Source: Anabaena sp. WA102
Lineage (GTDB): Bacteria > Cyanobacteriota > Cyanobacteriia > Cyanobacteriales > Nostocaceae
Direction: 5' to 3'
DNA: 64,000 nucleotides
Assembly (NCBI RefSeq): GCF_001277295.1
Contig: NZ_CP011456.1
Span: 5,460,001-5,524,000, forward strand
Under the pieces are notes generated by a model. It did not search any database, was not told where the DNA came from, and saw only the letters and a program-made list of their open reading frames with translations. The translations under genes and the position numbers were made by a program. Shown here in pieces: positions 1 through 8,842 of the stretch. Within the stretch, counting starts at the first letter, position 1. Every line of letters starts with the position of its first letter.

Positions 1-49
1 ACTCAAAACGGCTTGATTGTTTGATTCTAAACGTGGGGGTAAAGCATGA

Positions 50-119
50 GCTAAACCCCTACACATCTGGGTTCTTTGTCATTTGGCAAAAGTTTAAATC
101 TCACCCGTGTTTAGTATAA
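50..119. repeat. 70-bp dispersed repeat, second copy at 53687-53756
   Basis: The two stretches differ at about one base near the right end (cccgtgtttag versus cccgtgtgtag). Neither copy contains an open frame. The related phrase gggggtaaagcatgagct just upstream also resembles the sequence flanking the element at 14443-14791. It is probably the end of a dispersed element. Confidence 0.8.
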
Positions 120-616
120 TAGCGATCGCAGTTAATAAACAATTAAGCCTGTATGTAATACTTCCCCTAGAGCCACTGTATCTCCATAATTAATTTTCTT
201 ATTCATACATCAGGTTGCGTAGTTAGGAGGTACAAAATCTAAATTCAAATCTGTACAAAAAGCCAGTTTTACTCCTGACTCGGTGACTCCTGATTCCTGC
301 TATATCTATGGATATTAAGTATTACCATTTACTTTATTCAGTATACACGAAATCTGATATACTATAATCTTAATAAAAAGTGTAATTTGCTACATTTATG
401 TTAAGTAACCTGAGTTGGACAGCAAATAATTTTTCTTTTTACCCCACATTCCGCACCCCCCAGTGTCACAATCGGTAATTTCGGATTTTTGAATACCTTT
501 GATGATAATTTTGATACAAAATTGTCGAAATCTTAGGTGGCGAACTGCTTGCAGCAGCGCTTCGCTATCAGGAGTTCAGGAGGAAGAAGAAAGAGGAATA
601 GTTTTCACCAATTATC

Positions 617-677
617 TGTTCCCTGTTCCCTGTTCCCTGTTCCCTGTTCCCTATTCCCTATTCCCTGTTCCCTGCTC
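617..677. repeat. heptamer tandem repeat TTCCCTG/TTCCCTA
   Basis: About eight to nine copies of a 7-bp unit lie directly upstream of prfC. Short tandemly repeated sequences of this kind are known from heterocystous cyanobacteria. A second tract of the same unit follows prfC at 2438-2523. Confidence 0.9.
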
Positions 678-721
678 CTAAAAAAGATTACATTTAATGA
701 AGTTAAAAACAAATAACCAAT

Positions 722-2350
722 ATGTCCATTGAACTGCAAACAGAACTAGGTCAAGCGGTGGAACAGCGTCGCAACTTTGCGATTATTTCTCACCCTGATG
801 CTGGTAAAACTACCTTAACCGAAAAACTATTATTATACGGAGGTGCTATCCACGAAGCTGGAGCAGTCAAAGCCCGTAGAGACCAGCGAAAAGTGACTTC
901 TGACTGGATGGCAATGGAACAACAACGGGGAATTTCCGTCACTTCAACGGTGTTACAATTTGCCTATCGCAACTGTCAAATTAATTTACTTGACACTCCT
1001 GGACACCAAGATTTTAGTGAAGACACCTATCGGACTTTGGCAGCGGCAGATAATGCGGTCATGCTGATTGATGCGGCTAAAGGTTTAGAGCCGCAAACTC
1101 GGAAATTGTTTGAAGTCTGTAAAATGCGGGGGATTCCCATTTTCACCTTTGTGAATAAACTTGACCGTCCAGGTAGAGAACCTATAGATTTGTTGGATGA
1201 AATTGAGAAAGAACTGGGATTACAGACCTATGCAGTGAATTGGCCTATTGGCATGGGCGATCGCTTTAAAGGCGTATTTGACCGCCAACAACAGCAAATT
1301 CATTTATTTGAACGGAGTTTTCATGGTAGTAAGGAAGCAAGGGAAACTGTTCTTGATATAGGCGATCCCCAACTAGAAACCTTACTAGAAAAAGAACTTT
1401 ACCACCAATTAAAAGACGAATTAGAACTCTTAGAAGGAGTTTGTCCAGAACTAGATTTAGACCTGGTACACGCTGGCAAAATGACCCCAGTATTTTTTGG
1501 TAGCGCCATGACCAACTTTGGGGTGGAATTATTCCTGGAAAACTTCCTCGACTTTGCCCTCAAACCAGGTACACATAGCAGCAGCGTCGGCGATATTCCC
1601 CCCACTTATCCAGAATTTACCGGATTTATTTTCAAACTGCAAGCCAACATGGACCCGAAACACCGCGATAGAGTAGCTTTTGTCCGGGTTTGCACAGGCA
1701 AGTTTGAAAAAGATATGACAGTAAATCATGCTCGAACTGGTAAAGTTGTCCGTCTATCTCGTCCGCAAAAACTATTTGCCCAAGAAAGAGAATCTATTGA
1801 TGTCGCTTATCCAGGGGACGTGATTGGTTTAAATAATCCGGGTGTTTTCGCAATTGGCGATACTATTTATACAGGACAAAAACTAGAATATGAGGGAATT
1901 CCTTATTTCTCACCGGAACTTTTTGCTACTTTGAGAAACCCCAACCCGTCGAAATTTAAGCAGTTTCAAAAAGGTGTTTCTGAATTGCGAGAAGAAGGTG
2001 CTGTACAAATTATGTATTCAACTGATGAAGCCAAGCGTGAGCCAATTTTAGCAGCGGTTGGTCAGTTGCAATTTGAGGTAGTCCAGTTCCGCTTACAAAA
2101 TGAATATGGTGTAGAAACCATTCTTGATTTATTACCCTACAGTGTTGCCCGTTGGGTTTTGGGTGGTTGGGAAGCCTTAAAACAGGTAGGACGTTTATTC
2201 AATACCACCACTGTTAAAGATAGCATGGGACGACCTGTGTTGTTATTCCGCAATGAATGGAACTGTCAACAGTTAGAAGGTGATCATCCAGGATTGAAGT
2301 TAAGTGCGATCGCACCCGTCTTTTCCCATCAACAATCAGTAGAAGGTTAG
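722..2350 (+). CDS. prfC: peptide chain release factor 3 (RF3)
   Basis: A 542-residue translational GTPase that recycles RF1/RF2 from the ribosome after peptide release. The GTPase motifs are intact: P-loop HPDAGKTT near residue 24, DTPGHQDF near 93 and NKLDR near 147. The switch region (QRGISVTS) and the elongation-factor-like domain 2 and RF3 C-terminal domain follow. The length is normal for the family. The ATG at 722 gives the standard N-terminus before the P-loop, although no strong Shine-Dalgarno sequence is visible. The gene stands alone between two tandem-repeat tracts, so it is probably monocistronic. Confidence 0.97.
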   Translation: MSIELQTELGQAVEQRRNFAIISHPDAGKTTLTEKLLLYGGAIHEAGAVKARRDQRKVTSDWMAMEQQRGISVTSTVLQFAYRNCQINLLDTPGHQDFSEDTYRTLAAADNAVMLIDAAKGLEPQTRKLFEVCKMRGIPIFTFVNKLDRPGREPIDLLDEIEKELGLQTYAVNWPIGMGDRFKGVFDRQQQQIHLFERSFHGSKEARETVLDIGDPQLETLLEKELYHQLKDELELLEGVCPELDLDLVHAGKMTPVFFGSAMTNFGVELFLENFLDFALKPGTHSSSVGDIPPTYPEFTGFIFKLQANMDPKHRDRVAFVRVCTGKFEKDMTVNHARTGKVVRLSRPQKLFAQERESIDVAYPGDVIGLNNPGVFAIGDTIYTGQKLEYEGIPYFSPELFATLRNPNPSKFKQFQKGVSELREEGAVQIMYSTDEAKREPILAAVGQLQFEVVQFRLQNEYGVETILDLLPYSVARWVLGGWEALKQVGRLFNTTTVKDSMGRPVLLFRNEWNCQQLEGDHPGLKLSAIAPVFSHQQSVEG

Positions 2351-2525
2351 AGGAAGAGGCAAAAGGCAAGAGGCAGGAGGCAAGAGGCAAGAGGCAAGAG
2401 GCAGGAGGCAAGAGGCAAGGGGCAAGAGGCAATAATTTCCTGTTCCCTGTTCCCTGTTCCCTGTTCCCTATTCCCTGTTCCCTATTCCCTGTTCCCTATT
2501 CCCTGTTCCCTATTCCCTGTTCCTA
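2350..2525. repeat. GAGGCAA and TTCCCTG tandem heptamers
   Basis: Two adjacent tracts: AGAGGCA-type heptamers to about 2432, then TTCCCTG/TTCCCTA heptamers to about 2523. They fill nearly all of the space between prfC and the next gene. Confidence 0.9.
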
Positions 2526-2591
2526 ATTATCAGGGTATATCAACGAGCGTGCTATTTGTCACCGAGAACAGATTGGAGTACCAAAGTTTGT

Positions 2592-4718
2592 ATGCCTTCC
2601 TATGCTGAATCATGTTTAGAGGCTGGTTTAGCTGCCCTCAAGCAGGGGAATTACTATACAGCGATCGCTAACCTTGAACCACTAGCCAAAAATCAAACCG
2701 AAGAAAAGATTTGTTTACAGGCACAAGTGGGGTTAGTTATGTCCTATGCCCGCACTGGCGAAATCTCCAAAGCGATCGTCCTGTGCCAAAATTTGATCGC
2801 TAATAGTAGTCCCCAAGTTCAAGAGTGGTCAAAACTTGCTCTTGAACACCTGCATAAACGCAAAAACCAGCAGAAAAAATCCCGCAAACCGAAGACTGGA
2901 ATTATTTCCGGTTTAAATACCCCCCCACAACAGCTAAAAACCGCTTATGTTGGGGCTGATGGTAATACTAATATTCAACCCGTTAGCATTTACTGGCGAA
3001 ATGCTAGACGTGCTAAAGTGTGGCAACCTCTACGCAAGCCTAATATTATTCCCTCCCGACTACTTGCCCTCTTCACATTCATGGCACTATTCTGGACGTG
3101 CCGAGAAGCGCTGAAATTTGTATTAGGTTCAGTTAATCAAATTCTATATCAACTGCCATACTTAGAACCCATCCAGATTTTATATCGTGATCCTACCGAC
3201 TTGATTCTAGGGTTATTTATAATCTTAATGGTATCGTCCCCTTGGTTACTCGACTGGGCGCTAACGAGATTTTCTGGTCAAGAAGAGTTGCCCAAAGAAA
3301 AATTAAACTCCTACAGTCGGGAAACAGTAAGGGTATTACAAAGGGCTTGTCAACAGCGACACTGGAATACCCCCCAACTGAGGATACTACCAATTACTGC
3401 CCCCATGATCATCAGTTATGGCAATCTGCCCCGCACAGCCAGAATAACTGTTAGTCAAGGCTTATTAGAACAACTGGCAGATGATGAAATAGCTGCTATT
3501 TATGCTTTATCCCTGGGGCAAATTGGGCGTTGGGACTTTGCAGTGATGTCCCTAGTGTTACTCGTAACTATGCCATTTTATGGCATATATCAGCAAGTGT
3601 CAGTTTGGGAAAATCAACATCACAGTAAAATTTGGCGTTGGCTAGGTACAGCCTTAGCAGCCATTAACTATGGAATTTGGTGTCTGTTCACAGGCACAGC
3701 TTTACTTAATTCTCGGTTGCGACTTTACCATAGCGATCGCCTGTCCGCAGAAATTACTGGTAATCCCAATGGACTAATTCGCGCCCTATTGAAAATATCC
3801 ATTGGTGTAGCCCATGATGTCGGGTTAAAAGAACAGACCTGCTGGCAGTTAGAAAGCCTAAATCTGCTTTCACCCATAGCATACCAGCACAGCATAGTTT
3901 TGGGTAGCACCGCTGGTCATCTACCTTTTGAATCATTTTTAAAATGGGAAAATTTTCATCCCTACCGTCAATGGTTAACAATCAACAGTTGTCATCCAGC
4001 AATAGGCGATCGCATCGAACGTCTTTGTGAAATAGCCCGCCATTGGCATTTAGACACCGAATTATATCAAACAACCCCATCACAACCCATCCTCATTAAG
4101 CCCCAAACCTTCTGTTTACAAATTGCCCCTTGGTTGGGAATCCCCCTTGGTCTTCTCTTCGCCTGTCTGATTTGGTTAGTTTGGCAAACGGCATACACCT
4201 TACATTTGTTAAACTTAAAATGGATTTATGATAATTGGTCTTTTGTTACAGGTTGTATGTTAATTGGTTTTAGCATTGGCACAGTCATGCGAATAAATGC
4301 TTTATTTCCCGAAATTATCCCTGCAAATGTTCAAAAAGACGAAAACTTGATCAACTTATTAGCAGATCCAGCAATTTTACCAATTGATAGCACTAAAATC
4401 CGTTTTACTGGTAAGCTGTTAGGCCGTCCCGGAATTGGTAATTGTTTAGCACAAGACCTAATCCTCCAAACTAGCCAAGGTTTAATGAAACTACATCATA
4501 TTCCCTGGTTAGGAAAGTCATTCAATCCTCAAGACTTGATTGGTAGACAAATCACTGTCACAGGTTGGTTACGACGTGGGACAACTCCCTGGATTGATAT
4601 CCAAACCCTAGAAACCCAAAGTGGCAAAAAAATTCATAGCCCTCATCCTGCTTGGTCTACTGTCGTCGCAGTCGTTGCCCAAGCTTGGGGTGCTTATATT
4701 ATGCTTACAGGGTCTTAG
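2592..4718 (+). CDS. M48-type membrane protein with degenerate zinc site
   Basis: About 708 residues. A short TPR-like N-terminal part (SYAESCLEAGLAALKQGNYY) is followed by several membrane segments and an M48/Ste24-HtpX-like core. The family landmarks align: SQGLLEQLADDEIAAIYA, then the place of the AHELGHI helix, then SDRLSAEITGNP, then SCHPAIGDRIERL. However, the AHELGHI position reads ALSLGQI, and the downstream glutamate position (usually REYLAD) reads RLYHSD, so all zinc ligands and the catalytic glutamate are replaced. It is therefore probably a pseudo-protease with a structural or regulatory role. I chose ATG 2592 over the upstream TTG at 2556 because that extension has no family character. 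Confidence 0.75.
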   Translation: MPSYAESCLEAGLAALKQGNYYTAIANLEPLAKNQTEEKICLQAQVGLVMSYARTGEISKAIVLCQNLIANSSPQVQEWSKLALEHLHKRKNQQKKSRKPKTGIISGLNTPPQQLKTAYVGADGNTNIQPVSIYWRNARRAKVWQPLRKPNIIPSRLLALFTFMALFWTCREALKFVLGSVNQILYQLPYLEPIQILYRDPTDLILGLFIILMVSSPWLLDWALTRFSGQEELPKEKLNSYSRETVRVLQRACQQRHWNTPQLRILPITAPMIISYGNLPRTARITVSQGLLEQLADDEIAAIYALSLGQIGRWDFAVMSLVLLVTMPFYGIYQQVSVWENQHHSKIWRWLGTALAAINYGIWCLFTGTALLNSRLRLYHSDRLSAEITGNPNGLIRALLKISIGVAHDVGLKEQTCWQLESLNLLSPIAYQHSIVLGSTAGHLPFESFLKWENFHPYRQWLTINSCHPAIGDRIERLCEIARHWHLDTELYQTTPSQPILIKPQTFCLQIAPWLGIPLGLLFACLIWLVWQTAYTLHLLNLKWIYDNWSFVTGCMLIGFSIGTVMRINALFPEIIPANVQKDENLINLLADPAILPIDSTKIRFTGKLLGRPGIGNCLAQDLILQTSQGLMKLHHIPWLGKSFNPQDLIGRQITVTGWLRRGTTPWIDIQTLETQSGKKIHSPHPAWSTVVAVVAQAWGAYIMLTGS

Positions 4719-4764
4719 TCATTGGTCATTGGGAAGAAATATTCCCCCTGTCCCCTGCCTCTTA

Positions 4765-4888
4765 GGGAACACCAAAAAATAAATTGCCCAATTTTGTGGG
4801 ATGGGCATCCTGCCCGTCCTTGATGATTAGCGGGCAATTCGTACCGCACCACAAGAAATTTTTGGGTATTTTTTTAATTGGAAGTCCC
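4765..4888. mobile_element. TTA-flanked miniature element, 124 bp (type A)
   Basis: The left end GGGAACACCAAAAAATAAA and right end AATTGGAAGTCCC form imperfect terminal inverted repeats. Both ends are bordered by TTA (4762-4764 and 4889-4891), consistent with a 3-bp target duplication. It has no coding capacity. Related copies are at 28217, 38523, 39439 and 56000. Confidence 0.8.
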
Positions 4889-4986
4889 TTATCTTTTGCC
4901 CCTTGCCTTAAAAATGTGTTTTATGTTACGATGAAGCAATACTATTGGCTATTGGCGGAAAAGTTTCTGCTGAACTAGCTACGTAG

Positions 4987-5020
4987 AAAATACCATGATA
5001 ATGTTAAGGAATGGTATTTT
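4987..5020. terminator. perfect 10-bp hairpin in a spacer
   Basis: AAAATACCAT at 4987-4996 pairs perfectly with ATGGTATTTT at 5011-5020 across a 14-base loop. The A-rich and T-rich arms would let it terminate transcription in either direction. The rest of the 4892-5324 spacer holds no gene that I can recognise. Confidence 0.4.
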
Positions 5021-5324
5021 GTTCTGCGGGCAAGAATTAAGAAGAATGAATTTACTGTGGTGGATAGTTGGCTATTAAATTAACAATTCCTAAAATTAAA
5101 GTGATATTAGCCCACGATTGCATAATTGCTTTCGTGGCGAATAAGCTTGATCCCAACAAAAAAACTGTATTCTATAAGTTGATAGCATGACTCACGCCAC
5201 GCTACAATATCGGATTGCAGAAATTGGTTTGTGGCAGTTTTAGTCCATAGTATCTATTCAAAAACCAAAGCCAATTTATTGTTTTTGTCTTGCCCTGTTT
5301 AATCCCAATTCGGAGGTATGTTCC

Positions 5325-5837
5325 ATGTCCATTCGCCTATATATAGGAAATTTGCCCAAAGAAGAAATAGATCGTCAAGATTTGCAAGCTGTATTTGCAG
5401 AAGAAGGCGATGCTGTCACCACCAAACTAATTAAAGACCGGAAAACAGGCAAATGCCGGGGTTTCGGGTTTTTAACAGTGAATAATGACGAACAAGCAGA
5501 TCAAATTATTGAAAAATATAATGGTCAAATGTTCAAAGATACACCCATTAAGCTAGAAAAAGCTTTACCACGGACTAAAGGTGAGGAAGGTGAAGAACAA
5601 CAACCACAACAACAAGTTCCCAAACCAATTATCCAAGGTAGTAGCGCCCCTAGTCCTAGCGGCAATAAAGAAGGTAATCGTCGGGATAGAAGTAAGAAAT
5701 CTCGGCGCGGTAGCGGTGGTGGTAGTGCGCGTGAGACTGCTACTAGCGTTGATAACGAAGCTTTTCGTCCAGATCCCCGTTGGGCAGCGGATTTAGAAAA
5801 GCTAAAACAAATGCTGTCAGCACAAACTACCAACTAA
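5325..5837 (+). CDS. RRM-domain RNA-binding protein (cyanobacterial Rbp type)
   Basis: 170 residues. A single RNA recognition motif occupies about residues 1-83, with RNP2 LYIGNL near residue 5 and RNP1 KCRGFGFL near residue 44. A low-complexity tail follows (glutamine-rich, then basic with KKSRRGSGGG), ending in a short acidic and amphipathic segment. Cyanobacterial Rbp proteins bind RNA and several are cold-induced; the exact target here is unknown. The tail is longer and more basic than in the small glycine-rich Rbps. The start is supported by GGAGG about 9 bases upstream of the ATG. A good terminator follows the gene. Confidence 0.9.
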   Translation: MSIRLYIGNLPKEEIDRQDLQAVFAEEGDAVTTKLIKDRKTGKCRGFGFLTVNNDEQADQIIEKYNGQMFKDTPIKLEKALPRTKGEEGEEQQPQQQVPKPIIQGSSAPSPSGNKEGNRRDRSKKSRRGSGGGSARETATSVDNEAFRPDPRWAADLEKLKQMLSAQTTN

Positions 5838-5874
5838 ATTGTCTGTTTAGCCACGAAAGTCCGAATTTAATCAA

Positions 5875-5920
5875 CAAGCAGTGCAGGTAGCCATATCAGG
5901 TTATCTGCACTACTTGTTTT
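5875..5920 (+). terminator. Rho-independent terminator after the RRM gene
   Basis: The stem arm at 5875-5886 (caagcagtgcag) pairs with 5905-5916 (ctgcactacttg) with one mismatch, and a short T run follows. It lies 38 bases after the RRM stop codon. Confidence 0.7.
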
Positions 5921-6673
5921 GGCGATTTTTGTAGTTTGACCGAAAAATTTTAGATTTTATAGCAGGAGTCAGGAGGTAGGGGCGCAGGCCCAGTCAGGAG
6001 TTAGGAGTAAAAACCTGTTGTGGTCGGAGTTTCATGATTAATTTATGTCCTAACCACCTTGACCGTTGCTATAGATGAAAAAAATTTGGTACAAGCCTCG
6101 TCCTGAAAAACGGAAAAATACTCGCTGCGCTAACGTCAATCTAAAATCGTGTGACGGTATGATTACACAAAATTTGTGATTTTTTAGGAAAACTGTATCT
6201 AAATTAACAAAAATTTTCACAATGTAGGAATAGTATAAGCTAATACAATTAGCTTAATTAAATCAAGGGTTTTGAAAGTAATGGTAATTAAGGTGATATT
6301 TTCGGCGATTTGATTTTGATGTATTGACTTTAAGGAAAATTATTTTGATTGCTTGAACCTTGTAAATAATCAACTGTAAATATCTAACTTATGATGTGGC
6401 GTTGCTACTTCAGGTAGGTTTTATCATGGATTAACTAATATATCATGATAGATAATATTTGTTTGTCTATATCAAAAGATAGGCAACAATATCTATCAAG
6501 GGTATTAAATATAAATATAGAAAGTGGGGAAAATTAACCAACATTTGGGCAATAGTTAAAATATAATAAATATTAATTATTCAAAATTCCCCGCAAAAAC
6601 ACAGATTTCAGTTTAATAAGCGCAAGTTGAAAATTCACTCCCATATTGTTGAAATCGGAAACAGAAAAAATCT
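5921..6673. other. long AT-rich spacer before the glycosyltransferase gene
   Basis: No open frame with protein character is seen. It contains a short palindromic repeat piece (ggggcgcaggccc near 5980) and otherwise AT-rich sequence that probably carries the promoter of the downstream glycosyltransferase gene. I could not define a promoter with confidence. Confidence 0.6.
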
Positions 6674-7942
6674 ATGAAAGCTACCACTAAAAAACACATT
6701 GCTTTAATTTCAGTTCATGGTGATCCAGCGATTGAAATAGGCAGAGAAGAGGCAGGAGGACAAAATGTTTATGTCCGCCAAGTGGGTGAAGCCCTGGCAC
6801 AGCTAGGATGGCAGGTAGATATGTTTAGCCGGAGGGTCAGTGCTGATCAAGAAAGGATAGTGCAACATAACCCTAATTGTCGGACTATTCGGTTAACCGC
6901 AGGTCCGGTGGAATTTGTGCCAAGAGATCAGGGTTTTCAATATTTGCCAGATTTCGTCTTTCAGTTACTAGAATTTCAAAAAGAAGCTGGGATTCATTAT
7001 GATTTAGTGCATACTAATTATTGGTTATCTAGCTGGGTAGGAATGGAACTCAAGAAAAGACAAGGAACTAAACAGGTTCATACTTACCATTCTTTAGGGG
7101 TGATCAAATACAAGACCATAGAAAATATTCCTCTGGTGGCAAGTCAACGTTTAATAGTAGAAAAACAAGTATTGGAAACAGCGGAAAGAATTGTTGCCAC
7201 CAGTCCCCAAGAACTGGAACATATGCGATCGCTTGTTTCCCAAAAAGGCAAAATTGATATTATTCCCTGTGGAACAGATATTCAGCAGTTTGGTTCAGTG
7301 GAAAGACAAGCTGCCAGAGCTACTTTAGGAATTGATCCAGAAGCTAAAGTGGTGCTATATGTAGGTAGATTTGACCCCCGCAAAGGCATAGAAACCTTGA
7401 TCAGGGCAATGCGGGAATCTAAGTTTTACGAATCCAAACAATTGCAGTTGATTATTGGTGGTGGCTGTACACCGGGGAATAGTGATGAAAAAGAACGCGA
7501 TCGCCTTACCGGAATTGTCAACGAATTAGGGATGAATGAATGTACCTCTTTTCCCGGTTGTTTGAGTCGGGAGATATTGCCAGCTTATTACGCCGCTGCG
7601 GATATTTGTGTTGTTCCTAGCCACTATGAACCCTTTGGATTGGTAGCTATCGAGGCTATGGCCTGCGGTACACCTGTAGTCGCTAGTGATGTCGGTGGAC
7701 TGCAATTTACTGTTGTCAATGAAGAAACTGGTTTATTAGTACCGCCACAAAATGTCCCAGCTTTTAACCACGCTATTGATCGGATTCTGGGCAATCCTGC
7801 ATGGCAGCAAGAATTAGGAAAAGCTGCTAAAAAGCGTGTTATTAATAAATTTAGCTGGCATGGTGTAGCTGCTCAGTTAGATGAACTATATACCCAACTG
7901 TTGCAACAATCTGTTAAAGAACCCGCATTAGCGATTAAATAG
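6674..7942 (+). CDS. GT4-family glycosyltransferase, sucrose-phosphate-synthase or MshA-like
   Basis: 422 residues with the two Rossmann lobes of GT4 retaining enzymes. The N-terminal loop EAGGQNVYV (near residue 27) is the acceptor/donor loop seen in sucrose-phosphate synthase and MshA-like enzymes. YVGRFDPRKGIETLI (near 232) starts the C-terminal lobe, and HYEPFGLVAIEAMACGTP (near 317) is the nucleotide-sugar-binding E-x7-E motif. No membrane segment is seen. Short cyanobacterial sucrose-phosphate synthases have this architecture, so sucrose synthesis is possible, but the substrate cannot be read from the sequence. The gene is isolated, with a long AT-rich upstream region. Confidence 0.8.
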   Translation: MKATTKKHIALISVHGDPAIEIGREEAGGQNVYVRQVGEALAQLGWQVDMFSRRVSADQERIVQHNPNCRTIRLTAGPVEFVPRDQGFQYLPDFVFQLLEFQKEAGIHYDLVHTNYWLSSWVGMELKKRQGTKQVHTYHSLGVIKYKTIENIPLVASQRLIVEKQVLETAERIVATSPQELEHMRSLVSQKGKIDIIPCGTDIQQFGSVERQAARATLGIDPEAKVVLYVGRFDPRKGIETLIRAMRESKFYESKQLQLIIGGGCTPGNSDEKERDRLTGIVNELGMNECTSFPGCLSREILPAYYAAADICVVPSHYEPFGLVAIEAMACGTPVVASDVGGLQFTVVNEETGLLVPPQNVPAFNHAIDRILGNPAWQQELGKAAKKRVINKFSWHGVAAQLDELYTQLLQQSVKEPALAIK

Positions 7943-8090
7943 GGAAGTTGGGGGAGTTGGGGGAGTTGGGGAAGTTGGGGAAGTTGGGGAAAGAATTTTC
8001 CCAATGACAACTGACAACTGACAACTGACAACTGACAACTGACCACTGACCACTAACAACTGACCACTGACCACTGACTATTCCTGCATA
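7943..8090. repeat. GGGGGAGTT nonamers and CTGACAA heptamers
   Basis: Two tandem tracts: nonamer-type gggggagtt units at about 7946-7990, then ctgacaa/ctgacca heptamers at about 8003-8080. The same two unit types recur on the opposite strand after rqcH. Confidence 0.9.
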
Positions 8091-8148
8091 GTTGTAAGAT
8101 AGGAAAGCATCAAGTAAGCTCTAAACATAGTTGCAGTTAGACGGTGAA

Positions 8149-8427
8149 ATGATGGAAGTTCAAGAAATCAAAAAATTCCCGAAGCCCAGGAAACCAGACA
8201 GCGAATCCCAAAATTTTCAGCACGTCAAGATCCTTGACTGCAACGAACCAGTATGCAGGGTAATTTGTGAATGTTGGCACTGCAAACAAGGGATATTATG
8301 TGAGGTAGATGTATCATCTTCACAGTATTTAGAGGTAGAATGCCCAAGTTGTGGGAAAACTGCCGTAAGACTGATGGCAGAAAAGGTGGTTTCCACTACA
8401 CCTATCCCTTCACCCTGGCAAGGATGA
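8149..8427 (+). CDS. small zinc-ribbon protein
   Basis: 92 residues. Two CxxC pairs (CWHC and CPSC, about 30 residues apart) suggest one zinc-ribbon fold. The N-terminus is basic and proline-containing (KFPKPRKPDSES). There is no signal peptide or membrane segment. The function is unknown; similar small zinc-ribbon proteins are common in cyanobacteria. The two ATG codons at 8149 and 8152 are both possible. I rejected the TTG at 8131 because it adds residues without a better ribosome-binding site. A hairpin lies directly downstream. Confidence 0.65.
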   Translation: MMEVQEIKKFPKPRKPDSESQNFQHVKILDCNEPVCRVICECWHCKQGILCEVDVSSSQYLEVECPSCGKTAVRLMAEKVVSTTPIPSPWQG

Positions 8428-8439
8428 TTTAATAGATTA

Positions 8440-8470
8440 GATCCCTGACTTCTTTGAGAAGTCGGGGATC
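8440..8470. terminator. repeat-derived hairpin, likely terminator
   Basis: The arms gatccctgacttct and agaagtcggggatc pair with one mismatch around a 3-base loop, 13 bases after the zinc-ribbon gene. No T run follows. The same hairpin type recurs at 11515-11544 and, in weaker form, near 38740. Confidence 0.5.
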
Positions 8471-8842
8471 TGGGTGTTACGTAAACTGAAAAATATTTAT
8501 TTAGTCAATAACCCCACCCTGAAGACAAAAAACCGCATCCTCAAGCAGGACTAAGGATTGCTAAGTTCCGAAGTATCCGTGACCAAAAACTAACCATTCA
8601 ATTTGACCCGTCAGCATATAAAAATGGTAGATAGATGGTATCAACAACTAAACATCTACCGCGTCCTGAATTTAGAGGACAAGATTTTTGTGTTTTAACT
8701 GACGGCGTTGAGCCATTAAATTAAACGCGCTATCCCTCCCCATCCTGCTTGCGCTGAGGATGGGGTATCTCGCAGAAAACAAGATGAACCAAGAAAATAA
8801 TCCAGAAAAAAGTAATTTTGTCGTGAAAAAGGGGTAATTGTT
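8471..8842. other. spacer with a possible transposase relic
   Basis: One frame at about 8563-8724 reads KFRSIRDQKLTIQFDPS and continues past an in-frame TAG to a stop. It vaguely resembles IS605 OrfB (TnpB) fragments and could be a decayed remnant, but the match is too short to be sure. The rest is repeat-like sequence with no gene. Confidence 0.3.

Larger units (their letters stand above)
1..721. other. gene-free region at the window start
   Basis: I see no convincing gene here. The stretch holds a 70-bp dispersed repeat near its start, a short palindromic piece containing gcagcagcgcttcgct near 550, and a heptamer tandem repeat just upstream of prfC. Short open frames run through the repeat and have no protein-like composition. 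Confidence 0.7.

Noticed and set aside
499..681. Short frame upstream of prfC
   Set aside because: Runs into the TTCCCTG heptamer array; no protein-like composition.
5525..5833. Antisense frame inside the RRM gene
   Set aside because: Shadow of the RRM coding frame.
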